NCBI GenBank assembly: GCA_003290165.1
Contig: QNQO01008274.1
Location: forward strand, 1-64,000
Source: Berberis thunbergii
Taxonomy: Eukaryota; Streptophyta; Magnoliopsida; Ranunculales; Berberidaceae
Direction of reading: 5' to 3'
Length of the DNA: 64,000 bases
The notes under the pieces were generated by a model, which saw only the letters and a program-made list of their open reading frames with translations, did no database searches and had not been told where the DNA came from. Below are positions 33,237-43,498 of the stretch, one piece after another. The position numbers were made by a program, and so were the translations under genes. The first letter of the stretch is position 1. Each line of letters opens with the position of its first letter.

Positions 33237-36200
33237 ATGTCAAACTCTGGGGTTTTGAGTGGTGACTTGCTTGATGCTTGTGAAGCTTGCTACTTGCCTA
33301 AGCGAGCGACTTTGAAAGCATTCGTCATGACCAAGATAGTCAAAGCATGAAGCGAAGGCAAAGTGATTTGCAATGGCTTGTCTTTAAACGAAAAGCAAAG
33401 TACAAAGCAATGACTTTATGCAAGTTTTGCAACTCTAAATAGATGACTTTAATAATACATAAAAAAAAGTAAATATATGCATTTTGCTTTGTATCTAAGT
33501 TTCTAAATACACGCATTATGTTTTTCTACTAGAATTAGAAGTGTTAGCTCAAGTCAATGTAATTGTTCGTATTGCTTCCTATGTTATGATGTTTGTTACC
33601 ATTCACTGCAGCACCATACTTATAACCAATGTCTTCCTGAGAACTACTCCCACTTGCCTTACGATTTTCTTTCGTAATCAATCACCTTAAGTAGACAAAA
33701 TATAACAACATTATTAATGTATATATTATTAATGCATAGATAATCTATGTATAGAAGTGGGTTTATTCTTAGGGGTCATGATGGTGGAAATTCTGATGAA
33801 GCTGCTTTGTTGGACGTAAAAAGATTCGTACCTCGAGCACGATCTCCAACTCCAGCTTTGTTGAAACTCTCTAATTTAGCTGTGAAACTTTAAAGAGGAG
33901 GAGAAAGAGAAAACAATATGCGAATTAAAAACGCTAAAATCGATGGATTTTGTGGTTTTAGGGTACTTGTCTGGCTTTAAACCAAGGCGAAGTGAGATGT
34001 TATGGCTTGGCTTTTGGCTTTTTGCTATAAGCGGTGGCTTTGGATGGCTTTGAGTACACTAGTCATGACTACTCTTTGCCAACCGATCTCGAGATCATCC
34101 TTTCTGAAGAGGGCAATAGACATTGTTGTCCAAAAAATTGGATATCTCGCTTTGTACCCCGACATGTTTCATTCCGGTTTCAGGCTTCCAACTCCTGAGA
34201 TTGTTTAGGAATACCTAGATTTCGTGGGTATTTCTCTTGCTCAAATGGTTCCGAATGGCTGGAGGATATTGATTATGACCTTGGCGAGGGCAATTTTATC
34301 ATGGTTCCTATGAATGTCAGGATTTTGCACTCCTTGGTGGGGCTCGGAGTAAACGTTAATTGCACTTGTTATCTTCGTTCTCCATCTTGCTTTCAAAAAT
34401 TATGGGAAGAGTATGGGGGCTGGTCGAGGCCTTGGTTTTACACCATTGATTCAGACTATTTCAAGTTGCGTAATCACCAAATTTTGTGCTCGTTCCGAGA
34501 GCCAAAGAGGAACGAACTATCACTGTCTTTGGAGGAGCGGGAGCTTTGTGACCGGTTTAAGAAGCTACCCCGAGTTTCTGTGGAGGATTTCATCACTACG
34601 GATGCTATTGCTCGTGGTGGATTATATACCTTAAGTGAGGCGGATCATGCAGAGCACACGAGACACACAATTCGGAAATTACCATCACACGTGCTAGTAA
34701 AGTCGTTGTATCCGATGAGGGATTGGGGCATCTTCCTCTGGTCAGCGTTGGTGATGCAGATGTAAGCCGGTAGGCAAGCTTTGTTAGGGAGTCTGTGGCC
34801 CGTGTTGCTCCTGTTGTCACCAGAGATTCTGGTAATACTAGCTCTGGCATCAGGAAGAGGAAGGTATCGAGGCCTCCTAGTTCCTCAAAGTTGTTGGCTG
34901 TTAGTTTTGGTTATGTCTCGATGAGGAAAAAACTTGCTACCTCGGTTCGTGGTTTTACTATGGCTCCCCCATTTTCAATATCTTCCGGGAAGAGTGGTCA
35001 TGACATTGGTGATGTTGCCGCCCAGGAAGCTGAGGAGATGGATCAGGCTCTCGAGAGGAGCAAAAAAGAGGTTTCTCGTATTTTGGATGCTCGTGAGAAT
35101 AGTCTTTTCTTTTCATATGGCTTGTCTGGTTTTGTGAATTTGTCAGTGGATGATTCTCGTGTCACTGAAAACAAGATGTTTCAACTTGGTGTTGAGTTGT
35201 CCAAGAATCCTAAAAGCACAAAGACTTTGGACAACAATCGAGTTTGATCCTCTGTTAGAAGATCAACTTACTACTCGAGGTCAGGGCTCTAAGCCCCTTG
35301 TGTCCTATGTTGTTGTGGTCGTCTCCAGATTGCCCGTTATCATCTCTTCTTCCATTCTGCTGCGGTTGTTTCCAAGAAGTTCTATTGGCCTTCTGACATT
35401 GATGTGCAAGATAGTACTCATAATCTCATTGTTGGTTGTCATGGGCAGTTGCCTAATAGGACTCCCATGCCTGTGCGCCCGCAATGCAACCATCTCGATG
35501 AAGGCCTTAAGAATCTCATGGAAGGAATGAGTCACCCCACTTATGCGGCTGTGATGGGGTTGGATTATATGGATGGCCGCGATCAGATGGTGCTTGTTTA
35601 ACGAAAGCTGGCAGCTCAGGCTTTGGTTCTTTCTCATGTTCTCCGCGAGTTTGATCTGCTGAAAGCGCAATGCATGGAGTATGCAAAAGTTGTTGAGGCT
35701 GCACAGACTTTGCTGAAGGAAGCCGAGGCAATTCAAGACAAGTTTGCTTCTGACCTCAATACCTCCGGGTGGAACTGAAAAAACTACGTTCTCAGCTGAG
35801 TATTGATGAAAAGGAGTTGTCCAATATAGCAGCTGAGCATAATGAGGCCAAGCGTTCTGCTATAGAATACTCTGCTGATCTGAGGGCTTCTGTGACATGG
35901 GTTGCCTAGATGAACTCCAAGTTTGTCACTGCCAAGTTGGCAGCTTCTGCCAGGCTTGCCGCCATCAACAGTGAATTTGTTTCTACTTAGGCTGAGCTTT
36001 CGTCTGTCAACGATAGGTTAAAGGCTACAGAGGAAGCAAATTGGAAGAGAATCATTGATGGTCGCCACGACTTCCTAGATTTTATCGAGTTGCAAGTTTT
36101 GGATTTATCTGAGTATCGTTGCTACACTGAGCAAGTATTCAAAGATGAAGAGGAATCTGTTCCAAATCCGCCAAGCAACCCTGTTGTTGAGGAACAATTA

Positions 36201-36264
36201 GCTTCTCAGCCGCCCGAGAATGTGCCATCGAGTGACATTTTTGCTGACATAAATGTCGCCTCTT
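33237..36264 (+). pseudogene. Element C antisense gene (PAQxxPN family, coiled-coil C-terminus), interrupted
   Basis: It starts MSNSGVLSGDLLDACEA, as in element B, and is interrupted after codon 29 by a 730-bp hAT-like element (33332-34061). Afterwards it continues with SLPTDLEIILSEE-like text, FHSGFRLPTPEIV, LAQMVPNGW, LWEEYGGWSRPWFYTIDSDYF, SLEERELCDRFKKLPRVSVEDFITTDAI, then a basic linker and a coiled-coil region with WKRIIDGRHDFLDFIEL. It ends PPENVPSSDIFADINVAS and TGA at 36262-36264. Stretches of 150 codons remain open (34301-34765, 34795-35247), so decay is moderate. Alternative: a captured host coiled-coil gene. Sharing with B argues for a stable element component. Confidence 0.75.
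33332..34061. mobile_element. Non-autonomous hAT-like element (730 bp) inside the element C antisense gene
   Basis: It is flanked by GTCATGAC on both sides (33324-33331 and 34062-34069), a perfect 8-bp duplication that is itself palindromic. The ends are imperfect inverted repeats around AGTCAAAGC/ACTCAAAGCC. The right terminus, reverse-complemented, begins TAGTG, fitting hAT ends. The subterminal parts contain many GGCTTTNGC/AAGCGAAGGCAAAG motifs. Element B lacks the insertion at the homologous place, which confirms the boundaries. No transposase. Confidence 0.82.
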
Positions 36265-36751
36265 GAGTGTTTCATGTAATCTTTTATGAAAGATCAATGA
36301 GAATTTATTTTTCTTTTATTTGTTTGTATACAATATGTCTTCCCGTCTAACTTATTAGACTTAGCCTTTTGCTTTTGACACTCCTGGTAGGATCCCGACT
36401 TGTACATCCGAGTTTTTATAAATGTGCTTCGATGTTCGACGTATTAGTCGTGTAAAAGCTTTTTATGAAATCCGACTTTTTGTGTCTGAATTTTTTTGTC
36501 GTATGCTATAGTCGACGTGAAAAAGTCTGGTTGTATGTCCTAGTACTTTATTACTTCATGGTTGATCAGACCAGAAGCATTGTGTTCATGCCCGACTAGA
36601 TTTTACTCGTAGCTCGATAATTGAGTCGTGCTTTGTTCTTTTACGAGTTAAAACTTTTAGTTTAACTTCTTTGTCCCGACTAGAATTTTTTCATTTGAAC
36701 GTAAAATGGGGGATGTAAAGGAGTTTTATTGATAGTATTTTTTTAGGTGTT
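36265..36751. other. Element C spacer between antisense gene and integrase end
   Basis: Non-coding and related to the element B spacer (21982-22434). Confidence 0.55.
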
Positions 36752-37815
36752 TTACATTTCACTGTAGTGGTAGTTGTTCCCTTTCATATTTTCCAACCAG
36801 TATGTTCCTGGTCTATTATTTTTATTACTTTGCATGGCCCTTCCCAATTCGGATTCAGTTTTCCAACACCCAGCTCGTTTATGTTGAGTTAGATTTTTCG
36901 AAGTACCCAGTCGCCGATAAAGAAAGTACGAGGCTTTATTTTTTGTTATAGTAGCCGACCATATGATGTTGGTAGGTCGTTGCTTTGATAGAAGTCGTTT
37001 CTCGTTTTTTCTCAAGGAGATCTAGTCTGACTCTTAGTGCATCGTTATTGTCCTCTGCATTAAATTCCTTAATCTTTAACGTTGGCAAAAGGGGTTTCTC
37101 TTGTTGGAGTTCATTTGTTGTTCTGTAAACCCAAAGGTTGCTAGATAGTTCGATTGTCCATAATTCCTTTGATGCTTCGAGCCTCCTTTAGGTTGCCTCT
37201 AGGATAATTCTGTTGGTGACCTCGGTTTGCCCATTTTCCTGTGGATGGGCGGATGCTGAGAAGTGTTGTTGGATGTCCAGGTTTTCACACAACTCTTTGA
37301 CCTTCTTGCTTTCAAATTGCTTCCCGTTGTTGTTGAAAATTACTCTTGGGATTCCAAATCTGAATATTATGTCTTTCCAGAGGAATTTTTCAACTGGGGC
37401 TTCTCCTATTTTTGCTAGCGGCTCTACTTCCACCCACTTAGTGAAGTAATCCGCTGCTACGATGAGGAATTTCTTTCCGTTGGACATAGGGAGCGGTCCT
37501 ATGATGTCCATTCCCCCATTGTGAAAACGGCTAGGGGCTGCTCATGGAGATTAAATTCTATCACGGAGTATATGGGGAAAATCTCTAGCACTTAACACAA
37601 GTGTGAACGAGTTTATTTGCATCCGCTTGCAACGTGGGCCAATAAAATCTAAGAGTCATTGCTTTGTGAGCTAGTGTTCTGCCTCCTGAGTGATCTCTAC
37701 ACGTACCGTGCTGGATTTCCCATAAAACATAATCAACACCATTAGGTGAGAGACATCTTAATAGCGGGTGTGGAGTCTGTCGTTGATCAATGTGTATCAT
37801 GCCACTCGATTTCAC
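36752..37815 (-). pseudogene. Element C integrase
   Basis: The zinc-binding part at 37585-37815 shows HGTCRDHSGGRTLAHK and a CVKC pair. The catalytic core (37188-37511, one 107-codon open stretch) shows MDIIGPLPMSNGKKFLIV, DYFTKWVEVEPL, then VIFNNNGKQF and PQENGQTEVTN. The second catalytic Asp (TDNGKQF in B) is Asn here, a single G-to-A change on the coding strand. The C-terminal part (36752-37015) keeps RPGTYWLE. A frameshift separates core and C-terminus. Inactive even without the nested element D. Confidence 0.85.
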
Positions 37816-38460
37816 AGTTTTCGAGCCTCCATCTTATCCGTTGGAAGCTCCCCTGTTTGTTATATAGGATAGAAATGGGGTCATCCAATTGTTTTCCCAA
37901 TCCTCGATGCACGCCTTTTGTGTTTGCTTTTCCAGTATGCAATTTTCCTGCTGGGTGATGAGTGGATTCTCATTTTCTTTAGCTCGTGATGCTTCCTTCG
38001 CTAACTCGTCAACCCTTTTGTTCTCTGCCCTTGCACATAGTCAAAAAGTTGTGATATGGAAAGCTTCCACTAGCTCACGGTCTTTTGACGGTAAGCTTTT
38101 ATTTGAGCATCTTTGACATGGAATTTGTCGTTCAATTGAATGACCACCAATTTGGAGTCAATGAAAACACTAATCTTTTTTATTCCCAAGTGTTTTGCTA
38201 ATTGTTGCCCGGCTATCACTGCTTTGTATTTGCCTTCGTTGTTCGAGGCTTTGAATTGAATTTTATCTCATTTTTTAACGTTACGCTCTCCAAATTGTAT
38301 AGGAACATACCAGTTCCGCTCCCCACCATGTTGAATGCTCCATCGCAATGGAGGATCCATTCATGGGTGTTTTGTTTGGTATGTTCCTCTTCATGGTTGC
38401 TTTCCAGTTGATGGTCATTACTGCCAGTGCAGTCAACGATGAAATCCGCTAATGCTTGGG
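37816..38460 (-). pseudogene. Element C second (archaeal-type) RNase H
   Basis: The minus strand reads WILHCDGAFN, FKASNNEGKYKAVIAG, AKHLGIKKISVF and IDSKLVVIQL in shifting frames. These correspond to the same domain in B (23561-24230), and the Asp, Glu and Asp of the fold are readable. A frameshift near 38280 and stops break it. Confidence 0.78.
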
Positions 38461-38636
38461 CTTTTATTGCGGTTCTGGGGACATAACTGATGTCAAACTA
38501 CCCAAGCTCTATTGCCCACTTTACCATTCTTCCGGATAGCTCGGGTTTGTGTAGAATCGATCGAAGTTGTTGCTCGGTCATGACAGTGATCGGATGGGCT
38601 TGGAAGTATGGTCGTAGCTTTCTCGAAGATACGATC
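38461..38636 (-). pseudogene. Element C RNase H, downstream fragment left of element D
   Basis: The minus strand gives RKLRPYFQAHPITVMTEQQL and PELSGRMVKWAIEL, the C-terminal part of the RT-linked RNase H. The upstream part resumes at 46882. The break coincides with the left end of D and carries CGATC (38632-38636), its target duplication. Confidence 0.82.
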
Positions 38637-39299
38637 TAATGACACATAAAAATGGTCACCTTCTGAGTCGAACATGTGTCATGAAGATCTGGAGGAACTA
38701 TGAACCCAAGCATCACCCCATCACAGATCCAGCCTAAGCGGATCTAAGCCCGCTCAACTTTAGGCCGGACTCTCACAACATGCTAGGCCCACACGTCTCA
38801 CAACCATCCTCAATACCCATAAACCCTCTTTAGGCAACTATCTCAAAGATCAATTTCGGACAGGCAACTACAGCTGCTCTCTGCTTGCTTGGAAGCAAAC
38901 ACCATAGTATCTTCCACACAGGGAAACTCCCGTTTACAGATTGCTCTCAGATTGAAAACTATCTCCCACATATCTAGGAGTGCAGAGCTAACAAAGAACT
39001 TCCCTCCTACAACATGACTCTTAATTAGAAAGGGATCTTCATGAAGTTCTCCTTCCTAAACTACACCTATGATGGCCTGGTTGTACAAGGACTTCTTGCA
39101 CTATAAATACGACATGAGGTTGGTAAGCTAAGGTACGCTAAAAATTCCCTGTTAAAGCATTACACCTTTCTCATATCCCTATTTGACTTTAGCATTAGAG
39201 TGTTATCGGCCACCCCACGGTGGCCTGTGGCTCACGTGCGTTACTTGTGCAAGTCAGGAGAAACATGGTCAAAACAGAGAGCGAAAATCAACTACATCA
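38637..39299 (+). repeat. 5' LTR of element D (663 bp)
   Basis: It runs from TAATGACACATAAAAATGG (decayed from TGATGATACATAAAAATGG) to ACTACATCA. A TATA box (CTATAAATAC, 39101-39110) lies in the 3' part, about 200 bp before the end. It matches 46236-46881. Confidence 0.9.
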
Positions 39300-39322
39300 A
39301 TTTGGTGTCGTCCATGGGGACG
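39300..39322 (+). other. Element D primer-binding site
   Basis: ATTTGGTGTCGTCCATGGGG directly follows the 5' LTR and corresponds to the PBS of elements B, C and E. Confidence 0.75.
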
Positions 39323-39371
39323 ACATAGTTCTTGACTTTACACTAAGCATCGTCTTCTACCAAATCCCAAA

Positions 39372-40724
39372 GTGATGGTGACCACCAGGTCAAGCTACAA
39401 CGAACCAGGGGACACGTCCAATGCTTCGGCTGTCCCTATACCAGTTCCTACCATGCATGGGCAGACTACTCACGCCCCTGCACCAATAGCAATAACTACA
39501 GACCCCAGAATCGAGGTGTTGACGTCTCAAATACAACAAGTCATCAAGGCGTGGAAATGCTCACACGATAGAATCCACTCGCTGCTAATGAAGACTAGGA
39601 ACAACATGGACCTCCACCTCTAGTGGACGATAGGGAACAAGCGCAGGAGAGCTAGACCCCTCTAGTTCCCATTGGACTAAGGGAGGCTAACGCCGATATC
39701 GCCGGCAGAACAAAGAGGCTTGGTCCCGAAAACCCTTTCCGCAGAGGAACGAACGACCCAGACGTACTATATCATATCTATGCCCCACCCTTTATTGACT
39801 GGATCATGAATGAAGCACTTTTGAGAAATTTCACTCCCCTGAAACTCAATTCCTATGATGGGACCACTGATCATTTTGATCATCTACGCCATTACAAGCA
39901 CGTGATGGCGCTCAAGGACAGATTTGAATCCGTCATGTGTAGAACATTTCTCACCAGTCTTAAAAGCCCTGCATTGACATGGTTCCCCAGCCTTCCACCG
40001 AAGTCAATTGACTCCTTTAAAACATTGGCAAAAAAATTCTTGACATGTTTCATCGAAAGCCAGCGCTTCAGAAAAGGCACACACTACATACTCAGTCTAA
40101 GGCAGAGGTCCGGCGAGACACTCCAAGAGCAAGTCACAAGCTTCAACAATGAGATGACCCTCATCGACGAGTGCAACAATGATACAGCTATGACGACATT
40201 CACTGCGGGCCTCGAAGAGGGAAAGCTCTTTGAGGACCTAACTTTGGAGCCCCCTCTGAACATGGCAGAGCTTCTCAAGAGTGTCCAGAGACACATCATC
40301 CTGGAGGAGTCAAGGACCGCCAAGAGGGAGATCGAAGGCAATAGGAAGCCCTCAACTTCTAGGGACGAGGAGGGAAAAAGACATAAGGATGAGAAGCAGA
40401 GCAAGAGGAAGTGCACTTACAAGAGAATGGATCCAAATCGTCCTAGGTCAGAGAAATCATCCAACTACGTTGGATCCAGAACCGTGACACCCCATAAATA
40501 CTAGTCTGTTTTATGTACTCAACTCCATGAAAATTTGGGAGAAATTGAAGTGGCCCTTGAAGACACGCGGAAACCCTGCCAAACGAGACAACGACAAGTA
40601 CTGTGCATACCACAAGGAGGGCGACCACAACACCAACGACTGCAAAAGTCTGAGGTATGAAGGAGAGTACTGGATTCGCAAGGGCAAATTGAAAGACTTT
40701 CTGAAATCTGAGAAGCAGTCATAA
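39372..40724 (+). pseudogene. Element D gag, nearly complete but frame-split
   Basis: An N-terminal piece (39372-39623) begins MMVTTRSSYNEPGDTSNA. The main piece (39806-40504, 232 codons) holds the retrotransposon gag domain, with MNEALLRNFTPLKLNSYDG, DHLRHYKHVMALK, FRKGTHYILSLRQ and LEPPLNMAELLKSVQ. The last piece (40527-40724) has the zinc knuckle YCAYHKEGDHNTNDC (CX2HX4HX4C) followed by YWIRKGKLKDFLKS. Stops separate the pieces. The central domain is the best preserved gag in the window. Confidence 0.87.
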
Positions 40725-40975
40725 CAGACTAGGGACGGGGGGAGTCAATAAAAAAGATAGAGAATGAGACTCCTGGGATAATATACATCCTTCATGGAGT
40801 CAGACCGAATGAAGACCAGTCGCACAGGTCTCACAAGCGGACCCTGCTGGATATGCGAACACGACCCGTAGATGAAGACAGACGTGTTTGCTATTTGAAA
40901 ATTCAGAACCCCGTTCCCACTTTGACTTTCACGAAATAGGACCTCGATGAAGTCCGAGCGCCGCACAACGACCCC

Positions 40976-41480
40976 TTGGTCATCTTCGTTTCCATTGCAA
41001 AGTGGGAAGTGAAGAGAACTATTGTTGACATAAGAAGCTCGCTCAACATTCTATTTTACAATGATCGGATTCAGCGGGGAGAAATGTTTTCCCATCTTAA
41101 AGATAAGATTAGCTATGATAGTTGGAGAACCGCGGCTGAAGAAGGTTCTGTTGCTGGACTTTATGGTGGTAAACGCACCATCATCCTACAACCTCATCCT
41201 GGGAAGACCGTGGCTACACCAAATGGAAGCAGTGGTTTCCACCCTCCATTAGTGTGTTCAATATACTGCTAACCACTCCGAATGGACAATACGTGGAGAC
41301 CAACATGCGACACAAGACTGCCACTGCGCCGCACTAAAACAGATAGAGTACTCCCAGATTCATCAACATCTTGCAAAGCAGTCTGAACCGGTGCCTGGCC
41401 AAACGACAACGAAAAATTAGAAGACGGCAACTCCCAAGGAAATTTCAAAGACGACATCAATCAATTAATGGTGCTAGACA
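40976..41480 (+). pseudogene. Element D protease with altered active site (DIR), end of coding region
   Basis: Two overlapping frames give AKWEVKRTIVDIRSSLNILF, then MIGFSGEKCFPI and SSYNLILGRPWLHQMEAVVST, a retroelement protease. The catalytic DTG reads DIR: Gly is replaced by Arg as in element E, and Thr by Ile. The frame peters out near 41470-41505 and no RT follows. The conserved residues around the change suggest D and E inherited it. Confidence 0.82.
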
Positions 41481-41879
41481 CAACCCCATCAATTGAGGGG
41501 GAGTAACCGATACTCAACCGTCACTCAACCTATGTCGTACGCGTGTCACTATGCAATCTACACCGTACACACAACGCACCATGCAGGTAAACCCTATCCC
41601 TTACCTCGCGGCCCATGGGCTCAGCCTATTATTCAAACAACACTCTATCACGTGCTTGGCACGAGCGCTAGAGATCCTAGTCAACTTTGACGTACGAACT
41701 TTACCACTTGCGGAATTAAGGTAACTTCGTCCACACCATGAACCACTAGGTTCGTACGCCTTTCAACAAACAAAACCTCTTGTCAAACCAGGCAAGCTTA
41801 GTCAGCCAACATTGATGACGATAACTTTTGGTTCACCACGACACGTAGTCTGCTTAGCGCAGGCATCGACGGTTTAGGA

Positions 41880-42960
41880 AGTGGGAGTCTAATCAGCGCT
41901 GCCACGCCTGGTGATGACGAATTGCCAAGGATCGCCACGGGACTTATTCTGACGGCTCTGCACGGGACCACTGCTCTTTAGCGTGGCCGCCAAATAACCA
42001 ACTCCGGACCTGTAGCCCCCACTGCAAGGGTGTAGATAGTCTAGAAGGTGGGAGCCTAGTCAGTCCTGAACTGATTTCAATGGCTTTCCACAGGACCACT
42101 TCTTTTTAGCGTGGCTACCAAATTACCAAACCTAGACTTGTAGCCCGTGCAGCGAGGGTGTGGATAGTTTAGAAGGTGGGAACCCAGTCAGCCACGACCT
42201 GATTCCAATGGTTTGCCACGGGACCTTTTCAGCGTGATTGTTGAACCCTCCCAAATTCATAGCTTGGTGCACTCAGGTGTAGATAATTTGGATTGTGGTA
42301 GCCTAGTCACTCCTGAACTAATTCTGATGACTTGCCACGAGGCCACTGCTTTTTAGCGTGGTTGCCAAACCCCTCTCGAATACGTAGACCCCACTGCACG
42401 AGGAGGGTGTCGACTGTTCGAAAGGTGGGAGCCTAGTCAGTTTTGATCTGATTTGATGGCTTGCCACAGACAACTGCTCTTCAGCCTGGTCGCCAAACCT
42501 TTACTCCCCGAATTTGTCAACCGCTTTGCTCGGTCATAATAATTCAGAAGGTCAAAACCTAGTTAGTCCCGAACTTATTTTGACGGCTTGCCACAGGGCC
42601 ACTGCTCTTCAATCTAGTTGCCAAACCTTAATAATTCAGAAGGTGGAAGCTTAGTCAGACCCAAACTGATTCCAACAGCTTTCTACGGGACCACTGCTTT
42701 TCAGCGTGGCCACCGAAACTTTACTCCCTGAATTTTTCGAACGCTTTGCTCAATCATAAATAATTTAGAAGGTGGACGCCTAGCCAGTCCCGAACTGATA
42801 CTGACGGCTTGCCACGTGACCACTGCTCTTCAGCCTGATTGCCAAAACCTTTACTCTCCAAATCTATCGACCACTCTACTCAGTCATAAACGATTTGAAA
42901 GGTGGGAATCTCAAACAGCTCTCCACATGACCTTCGCTTTCCTCAGGATAGCGGACGCAA
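41880..42960. repeat. Tandem array of about 128-bp units, roughly eight to nine copies
   Basis: The landmark GGTGGGAGCCTAGTCAG and variants recur at about 41884, 42048, 42176, 42295, 42425, 42552, 42643, 42773 and 42901, mostly 119-130 bp apart, with one long and one short interval. Each unit also has a GACGGCTTGCCACRGG-like block and a CACTGCTCTTCAGC-like block. The landmark and the GGCTTGCCA block occur, reverse-complemented, in the 179-bp units of element E, so the two arrays are related. Confidence 0.85.
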
Positions 42961-43498
42961 ACATGAGCTTAGTTGAGTCAGTGCCTTCATGCTCAAACGA
43001 ATTGACATTCTAACACTAGAAAAATGCCACTTGTACTGATACAAGGATAGTACAACCGGTGCCCAAATGAAAGCCAATTAGGAAGCCAACCCGAGCTTAC
43101 GGCGTCGAACTCGATGCGAACGCTCTGCACGTACTTTCAACCACCATAGCTTTCCCACGACAACTGTCGGCCAGTCAAACAAACAGGAAAAAGCTCAAGC
43201 AACTTACCTATAGAACAAGACATAACTCGGTTGACTCAATCCCTAGTTAAACTGTTTGCAACATGCCCACTATCGGACATAACTACGCAGCAATGACCAC
43301 GATTCATTCACAATACAAAGCGGTCAAGCTCTATGCCGCAGGTAGACCGGACAACGTCCTATTGATTCAACCATCCTATGCCAAAGTAAGACGACAAGGC
43401 AAAACAAAAAACATGTAATAGAAATGATAAGTACGAAATGAAATTTTTTTTTCATTAATGGTCAAGACAAAAAGTGTACAAGCACACAAAGTTTGCTC
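42961..43498. other. Element D spacer between tandem array and antisense gene
   Basis: Non-coding internal sequence with no recognised motif. Confidence 0.5.
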
